Source: Allodiplogaster sudhausi
Lineage: Eukaryota; Nematoda; Chromadorea; Rhabditida; Diplogasteridae
Direction: 5' to 3'
Length of the DNA stretch: 64,000 nucleotides
Assembly: GCA_945643635.1 (NCBI GenBank)
Contig: CALZFC010000017.1
Span: forward strand, 4,199,001 to 4,263,000
In this document: positions 57,600-64,000 of the stretch, one piece after another
How positions within the stretch are numbered: position 1 is the first letter of the stretch
How the letters are laid out: each line of letters opens with the position of its first letter
Position numbers and translations under genes: made by a program
The notes under the pieces: model-generated
The model's database searches: none
The model's input: only the letters and a program-made list of their open reading frames with translations
Told to the model about the DNA's origin: nothing

Positions 57600-58856
57600 A
57601 GAGAGAAATGAGGCAGAGGGAGGATGAGGAGAGAAAGTAAAGAGAGGGAGTGAGAGAGATGAGAGTTGGTAGCGAGAGAGCAGTGGGAAAAGAGAGTGTT
57701 CAGCAAGAATCAGGAAGCGCTGTGCGGCTGAAGGGCACGCGGTCCACTTTTGAATTTCCCGCCGAACCTGAGCAGATTGAAATGGAGAGTCTGCGTCTTG
57801 TGCATGAGTTGAGCAAAAGCGCTGCTCATCGCGGTCATCTTCTGGCGGCCTTCATAAGTGATTTCCACCTGGAAAGAGTGAAATAAAATAATTGGCAAAG
57901 TGCCAAGAAATATACACTTGATAAAAATCACATTTATTCAGCAGCTTTATTGCACTATTTCCACAATGTCAGTAGTGCATCTGGACAGAGGACAATTGGT
58001 GCAGAACAATTCGTAGAGTGCAGTGGTGCAATTTTCGAAACGATTTTGTTATTATCATTCACCACTCATTTACTCGATCGCTCACAAATAGCAGCTGCAG
58101 CTCTAGCGACATTCAGAGAGACTGAATGAGTGAGAACGCCACTTTTTTTTTTAGCGCTGAAGAAAAAAAGGACGTTGACAAGAGAAGCTTAAAGCCGTCG
58201 TATCTAGGATGCGGACATGACAAAATGACTCGTCTTCCACTGAGAGCTCGGAAAATAAGGAAACCATTTTCTTACTGGACAAGTCCAAACGCCTGGCATC
58301 CACCAGAAGTCGTTCTGATACGAACCAGAATGAAAGAACTATAGAATCGTGTCATTACGGTATAAAGTCGTTTTGTTTTAAAATTGCGCAGTCACGGGAA
58401 TAAACTTGTTTGCTGTACTAAAAACAGCCGCTCTCCGGGTCCCATCATTCTAAATGAAGCGAGCACTGAACCAACTCAAGAACTTGGAAATTCGAGAATT
58501 ATTTCCAAATGTCGTAATCATTCTTGCGAAATATTTAGCATTATTTTACCATATTTTTGGTATACACATGCTGAAATCTCTTTTAAATATGAGATTTTTT
58601 TTAGATCGGTATTTCTTTTCCAAAATACCTGATCCGAGTCGATCTCGCCGAGCATGAGATCGAGGGCGACGAAGGATTTGTCGAATTCCTTCTCGAGCAG
58701 CTCCGACCAGGCGGGAGAGGCGGCCGAGAGGGGCATGAGGCCGGAGGGCGGAGTGGCCGACGGGGGAGGCTGAGGAGGCTGCTGAGGGAGCGAAGAGGAA
58801 GAGGAAGAAGCTGAAGAGGGCGACGTCGCTGCTCCTGCTGCAGGGTCATTCGCCAT
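54826..58856 (-). CDS. gopc-1: GOPC/PIST/CAL-like Golgi coiled-coil PDZ protein, intact copy
   Basis: Exons: 58629-58856, 57768-57868, 57372-57468, 57161-57232, 56946-57034, 56777-56849, 56437-56504, 56274-56339, 55866-56043, 55654-55718, 55417-55516, 55201-55295, 54826-54949. All phases agree, giving 451 residues, close to the usual length of this family. After a Ser/Pro-rich start come [40 protein letters not shown], a coiled coil (about 80-235, with [11 protein letters not shown] and [20 protein letters not shown]), [16 protein letters not shown], a PDZ domain (about 308-395, loop GLGISIT, then [13 protein letters not shown]) and an acidic C-terminal region ([20 protein letters not shown]). 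Family knowledge: GOPC binds Golgi Rab/SNARE partners through the coiled coil and receptor C-termini through PDZ, and directs their trafficking. The intron after 55417 uses a GC donor. The symbol is by homology to the family. Confidence 0.93.
55030..55192. repeat. (GA)n microsatellite in intron of the right GOPC-like copy
   Basis: Same intron as 40305-40525 in the left copy; (CT)n on the coding strand. Confidence 0.9.
57480..57665. repeat. (GA)n microsatellite in intron of the right GOPC-like copy
   Basis: Near-continuous GA run filling much of the intron between exons 2 and 3. Confidence 0.9.
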
Positions 58857-59886
58857 CTGGAAAGAGAGAGAGAGAGTGACAGAGAATCAGAGAAAAAAAT
58901 ATATATATATATCAAGAGAGTGAAAATGTTAGAGAGGGAACGAGAGAAATAGACAAAGAGAATGAAGGAGTTAGAGAGGGAATGAGAGAAATGAGAGAAG
59001 CGAGAGAGAGAGAAAGGGAGGAAAAAATGGAACCAACCGTCTACGAAGAGGACGGTTGAGAAGAATGACGGAGCGAGCAGGAATGATAAGAGTAAGCAAA
59101 AGTGCCTCGTGGCTTGTTATTTCATGCAAATATGCATATCCGCTTTCGCTCCGTATTCTTTGCACGTAGCCTATAATATTTTCAACTTTAATAAAACTCG
59201 TATTTAAATTCAAGGGCAAGTGGGGCGAATAAAAGAATCCATGATTAGGTAGGAATGATTTGCATAGTAACGCGATTAAAAAATTGAAAATTGAAATAAA
59301 TTACTGTCGGCTTTAGCGCTCCTTTAAGCTGTTATTGTCGTTATAATTGCCAGTATTAAAGCATGAATATACAGTATTCGCAGTCCTTGATGAATACTCT
59401 TTGTGTTCCTTCGGAGGAAAAATGAATAATTGATTAAAGATGGCTGACGCGAAAAGCATTAGTACATGAACACGCCATAGGAAAACATGTCGATAATTAG
59501 TAATCTTTCCCGGAAGCGAAAATGGAGACGCACCTAAAACGGATTAAGTGAGCAGAGATACGGTAGTCAAAAGAGCACTGGAAGCCGAACGAAAAAATGG
59601 ATGAGGCGAAGAGAGTGAGAGAGAGAGTGAGAGCAAATTAGGTGAGAGAGAGAGAGAAAAGGGAGAGAGGAGGAGAAAAGACAAGGGGATGCAGAGAGCA
59701 ATCTGTGAATAAAAATATGAGTCTGATATGAAAAGAAAACGACATAGGCAAAAGCTTAATCTGGTAGGGGAAAGAAGGAGTGAGAAAATGGGCGTGGCAA
59801 AAAACGGAAGAGTAAAATAAAAGAACGGGCAAGCTAAGGAGCAGAGTAGATTCATTGAATCCTAAAACACTTCATTTCTTCCTCCA
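58857..59886. other. Upstream region of the intact GOPC-like gene
   Basis: (GA)n at 58860-59010, then a stretch (59035-59480) homologous to 43600-43930 upstream of the left copy, then (GA)n at 59600-59680. The shared 59035-59160 block is the best candidate for promoter sequence. Confidence 0.5.
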
Positions 59887-60415
59887 TTAGCCATTAGCCC
59901 AAACGACTTCCAGACGGGCTTCTTGCACGTCTTTACGCAATGGACGAAGGAGCGGCTTGGAGAGAGGTGCGAAAGTTAACAATGAGTGAAACGGGAGAGA
60001 GCTAGAGAGAGACAGAGAGAGAGAGAGAGAGACAGAGAGAGAGACAGAGGGGAAAGGTTGAGAGAAAGAGGGAGGGTGAGAGAGGGTTAGAGAGAGAGAG
60101 AGAGAAAGACGGAGAGGGAGAGGAAGTTAAGCAGCTTTCCAAGAATGCCATATTAGCAGTAAGACGGAAGAGCTGTATGAGGGAGGTGCGAAGGAAAGGG
60201 AAATGTGATATGAGAGGGATGGTAAGCACAAGAGGAGAGAGCGAGGGGGAGAGAGAAATCGTGCATGATCTGGAGGTGGACGGCGAACTAACATATATTA
60301 GGTGTTTTAGGTGTGTTACTGACACTGATAGCTATGCCTCTCCCTCTTTAGTAAGCGAGGAGCTGATCTTTTTGCTCTCTCGTCCTTTCTTACACTCGCT
60401 TTCTCCCCAATCTCT

Positions 60416-60446
<31 letters not shown>

Positions 60447-60614
60447 ACTTACTCTTTTCCGCAACCATACACAAATTCCCTCTCCTTCACAGTGTTCTCT
60501 TAACCTTTGTCTCGCTTGTCTCGAACACGTCTCTCTCTCTCTCTCATTCTCTTCCTTCCCAGTCATCTCTATATTTCCCCTTTATCCCTATCTTCAATAA
60601 CTCTTTCTGTCTCG

Positions 60615-60648
<34 letters not shown>

Positions 60649-61167
60649 TCCCACTCTCTCCCGCTCTCTCTCTCTCTCGCTCTCTCACATGCCCTGCTGA
60701 TACTGCCCCGGGGGCAGATTTAGTGGCTTCTTCTTCGTACTCGTCGAAGCGGACTGGAAGCGCGAGAGGGAGCGGCTGCCGAAAAAGACGGGGCCCGGCT
60801 TTTAGCAGGCTTCTCAGTGACACACGGCTTGCGCCAATATGCTCTTCCTGAGGAGAGAGAGAGGTGATGGATAGAGAGAGAGAGAGAGAGAGAGAGAAGG
60901 TGAGAGAGAGACAAAGAAGAAGCGAGGAGAGACAGTGAGAGCGTGAGAGAGAGAGAAAAGAAGAGAGAGAGAAAATAAATCAGAGCGCAGGCAATCGGGG
61001 GCAATGGAAAGGGTGGGGATCCTGGAAGCTCTCGCAAGAAGAGTGGAAGAGTGATAGCCCGTGTCACCCTCGAGGCGCGTGCCTTTCTTCTCTTGCCGAC
61101 GAGGGGCAGCCGATTGCTGGGCATTCTTTTTTGTTCTCTCTTCCTCTTTATCACTTTCCCTCTCTTT

Positions 61168-61211
<44 letters not shown>

Positions 61212-62109
61212 GTTCTCTCGTTCTCTCTCTCCCTCAAACTTCACTAAGCTTCATCAAAGTCGCCTGACCTCACGTGCCACTTCTTGAGCACAAATATGAG
61301 AAGAAGGAAGATGTACGTGAAGAGTTTAGGAAAAGAAGAAGGAGAAAAAGTATAAGAAATAAAGACAAGAAACAATGTTTCCAGCGAAAATGCAAATAAA
61401 TACATGTACATACATGTTAATATTCAGAGCAGAATAACGAATTAAAGAATCATTCTATCGAACAGAATACAAAATATTATTTTTTTAAATAAGTAATAAT
61501 ATGTGATTAAATCTCAAGAAGTGTTGAAGAGAAATGCTGGATCTTACGGTTTAGCAGGTAAAGGAGAACAATCAATGAAGATCACAACAAATGCTTGGTC
61601 TAGACAACCGTAGTAAATAGTGTGCTTCACACAATAATTGTTGTTCTGGTAAATATCTCTCCTCCCTCCACTCTCTCTCTCTCGCTCTCTCTCTGTTTAT
61701 CTCTTTCTCTCTTCCCTCCTCGTCACTGTAATTGTATTCGTGCAAGCGTTCACATGCACTTGCCGAAAAACAGGAAGAGAGTGGAGATGAGCCCCGTGGA
61801 ACCAAGCTCACCTCAAGTCCATCCTAATCAGGAGAGGGGGGAGAGGGTAAAGTGAAGGGGGGGGGGGTAGTTGGACCCTGACGAGGTGGGGCCGGCCAGC
61901 GAGGGGTCGAGACCACGTCCAGAAGAAGAATGAGTAGAAGAGAAGAGGATTTCTCACGCGCACACGCACTATTCTTCAGCAGAGAGAGAGCATACGATAA
62001 ACTCATTCATTAGCCCTTCCTCTCTCTTCCTTCCATTCCGATATATTTGGGTATTGGTAATGAATGAGGACGAGAGGAATCCTGCTATCAGAGATATGTA
62101 GGGATGCCT

Positions 62110-62163
<54 letters not shown>

Positions 62164-62279
62164 AAGAGTGAGGGATGTGGAGAGGAGAGAAAGAACTGAG
62201 AAACAGAAGCAGAAAGACAGGGGAGATATAATGCTATTTGGCCGATAGCTTCTCCTTCCTCTTCGCATTCCTCCCGCTA

Positions 62280-62310
<31 letters not shown>

Positions 62311-62830
62311 GAGTTCGTCCAAACAAGCTGCGCCGGGTGATGGCAACAAGGCCTGTTGCTTCTTCCCCATTCTCGGAAAGGGGTGGGTTAGCAGAGGGCA
62401 GAGGGGGGAGAAGGGGGGGGGGAAGAGGGACCCGGGTCCTTTTGGTGGAGCTCCCGAAAGAGAAGACAAGGCTGATGGCGGCCAAGAAGAAGAAGAAGAC
62501 GAAGAAGAACAGAAGAGGCGTGAGGAGAGCGATGAGATGCTGAGGGTAAAAGACAAGAGAAATGAGAGAGAGGAAGCAGAGAAGGAGAGAGAGAGAGAGG
62601 GAGAGAGAGAGATATGAGAGAGGGAGGGAGAGAGAGAGAGGAGATAGAGATATAAGAGAGCGAGGGAGAGAGAGGGAGAAATAGAGAGAGAAAGAGAAAG
62701 AGAGATATTCTGAGAAGCAGAGATGGCCAGGCAAAAGGGAGTCGTCTCCGAGTAATCTGATTAGATGCGACATCGCCAGTGCCAAAACGGCGATGGGACC
62801 AAGAACAGAGAGACAAGGAAGAGACAAGCG
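59887..62830 (-). CDS. Uncharacterised minus-strand gene, exons only partly resolved
   Basis: Two exons are well bounded. 60689-60847 is phase 0, 53 codons, with acceptor CTCTCCTCAG and donor GTGAGA, and contains SLRSLLKAGPRLFRQPLPLA and a DEYEEE patch. 59887-59955 encodes PLLRPLRKDVQEARLEVVWANG and ends in TAA. Further possible exons are at 60990-61110 (Arg/Ser-rich), 62300-62530 (a hydrophobic segment LIALLTPLLFFFVFFFFLAA and a Pro-rich tail) and 62716-62830. Introns are almost pure (CT)n on the coding strand. I could not join all of them and recognise no family. Confidence 0.35.
59995..60120. repeat. (GA)n microsatellite
   Basis: Interrupted GA run in the putative intron between the last exons of the minus-strand gene. 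Confidence 0.85.
60408..60690. repeat. (CT)n microsatellite
   Basis: Long CT tracts on the plus strand, ending at the donor of the exon 60689-60847. Confidence 0.85.
60850..60980. repeat. (GA)n microsatellite
   Basis: GA run directly upstream (coding sense) of the acceptor of exon 60689-60847, forming its polypyrimidine tract. Confidence 0.85.
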
Positions 62831-63100
62831 GCATCAGGATGAATGCCAGAGAGGCTTGATGAGGAGAGGGGGAGACGATTGAGAGAGCGAAAGATAGAGA
62901 GAGGGGGACAGAGAGATGGAGATGGAGAGATGAAGAGAGAGAGAAATGGAGAGATGGAGAGAGAGAGAGAGGGACAGAGAAGATGAGAGAGGGGAGAGAA
63001 AAGAGATCCGAAAGAGTGTGACAGAGAGAAAGAGAGAGAGAAAGAGAGAGAGTGAAAGAGAGAGAGAGAAAGAGAGAGAGAGAAAGAGAGAGAGCAAATG
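62110..63100. repeat. Large (GA)n-rich block
   Basis: (GA)n at 62110-62190, 62560-62710 and 62880-63100, with (CT)n at 62278-62306 in between. Few unique sequences are left in this kilobase. Confidence 0.85.
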
Positions 63101-63898
63101 GATAATAGAGTATAATATTAGCAAGACATCGTTATTGTTGTTCACTTAACTACTTCTAAAAGTAGAAGACCATGTGGGATAGGCGTATCACAGTTTTATC
63201 AACGGAATCCGGAGCACCGCTGTCAACAATCACAGCGAATTTAATTCAAACGGTCGCCACTCGATCAACGATTTAAAAAAAAACTATTTAAAAACAATAG
63301 GACACTTCACCATGGAATAAGTGAGCAGTGAGGAGGTGAAATTCAAGTATGCCTTTAATTAAAAAGAACAGCATACAGAAATTAAGGAATACGAGATGGT
63401 AAAAAGGGAAAAGAATTGAACAGCGGGCGCTATTTCTCTTGTTGCGCGTCCATAGAGTCCAGAAGCGAAAAAGAGATTATAGACTAAGGAGTCAAATTTT
63501 CTGGGAGCAAAAGAGCATCAAGGGAAGAAAGCAGTAAGAAGCAGATTCAAATGTAATTGTCAAAAATTACGAATCATGCAAAATGTAAAATAACAACAAA
63601 AAAATCAAATTAACGGTATTTCTAACGATGAAATGTTAAGATCACAAAAGGGAGCATCTTCTTAAACTCATTTGCATAACAAAAGAGTCGACGGCACGTG
63701 AGAGACGGCGAAACAATCGCGGGAGACGTTTTCTCCACAAAAAGAAAAACAAATCAATGATTTTCGCGATCCGATCAGCAAGATTTCTCTAATGGGCTCT
63801 TCATTTAAAGTCGAGCGTAACATTAAATTCTTTAAATGTAAATCTGCTCATGGTTAGAGAAACGAGATACTAAGCATGAAGTCGTTCAAAGAAATATA

Positions 63899-63932
<34 letters not shown>

Positions 63933-64000
63933 TTTTTTTCATTAAAATCGAAGTGTGATCCTTTTTGGATAGCTTTTTTAAAGGTGCGAAAGCTCAATCT
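63101..64000. other. AT-rich region without a recognised feature
   Basis: Contains only a (TA)n microsatellite at about 63898-63932. No gene or element was seen on either strand. Confidence 0.5.

Noticed and set aside
40107..58856. The two GOPC-like copies being alleles misassembled in tandem
   Set aside because: The copies differ by stops, an exon truncation, many amino-acid changes and diverged introns, with unique genes between them. Divergence is too large for alleles, although read depth was not available.

Overview
This is a nuclear genome segment of a nematode. The reasons are a str-class and an srx-class serpentine chemoreceptor (both families are nematode-restricted), tandem MATH-BTB genes, a DIRS-type retrotransposon, and many small exons split by short introns full of (CT)n/(GA)n microsatellites. 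The species cannot be fixed from sequence alone.

Layout. 1-2114 (+): 3' part of an uncharacterised Ser/Pro/Gln-rich protein with an acidic C-terminus. 2908-25334 (-): a complete secreted GH31 alpha-glucosidase, for which a 25-exon model closes in phase and gives 1,001 residues. Its intron between exons 11 and 12 (7557-22171) carries a nest of transposons. A 5'-truncated LINE (about 7845-22164) is split by a TA-flanked 5.9 kb element (9296-15193) and by a TTAA-flanked fold-back element (15821-22122). The fold-back element is itself interrupted by a decayed DIRS retrotransposon (16476-21499). A Tc1/mariner-like 888 bp inverted-repeat element lies 62 bp upstream of the GH31 start codon. 26330-31200: repeat-rich DNA with weakly supported plus-strand exons, one of them bZIP-like. 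31511-33263 (-): a Gag-protease polyprotein without reverse transcriptase. 33614-35488 and 37013-39352 (+): two tandem MATH-BTB genes, the first decayed. 40107-43500 and 54826-58856 (-): two copies of a GOPC/PIST-like coiled-coil PDZ gene. The right copy is intact (451 residues); the left copy has in-frame stops and a truncated exon. Between them lie a str-class receptor (44198-46451, -), a second LINE fragment (-), a remnant of a GH31 first exon expanded into a 32-bp tandem repeat, a small plus-strand acidic gene fragment and an srx-class receptor (50786-52985, -). 59500-64000: mainly (GA)n repeats with a few minus-strand exons of an unknown gene.

The genes do not form one pathway. Two themes stand out. 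First, each tandem duplicate pair (MATH-BTB, GOPC) has one intact and one decaying copy. Second, the order of insertions can be read from the target-site duplications, and all of them are tolerated in a single intron of an intact GH31 gene. All gene models rest on reading frames, splice signals and recognised family motifs; no alignment or database search was run.
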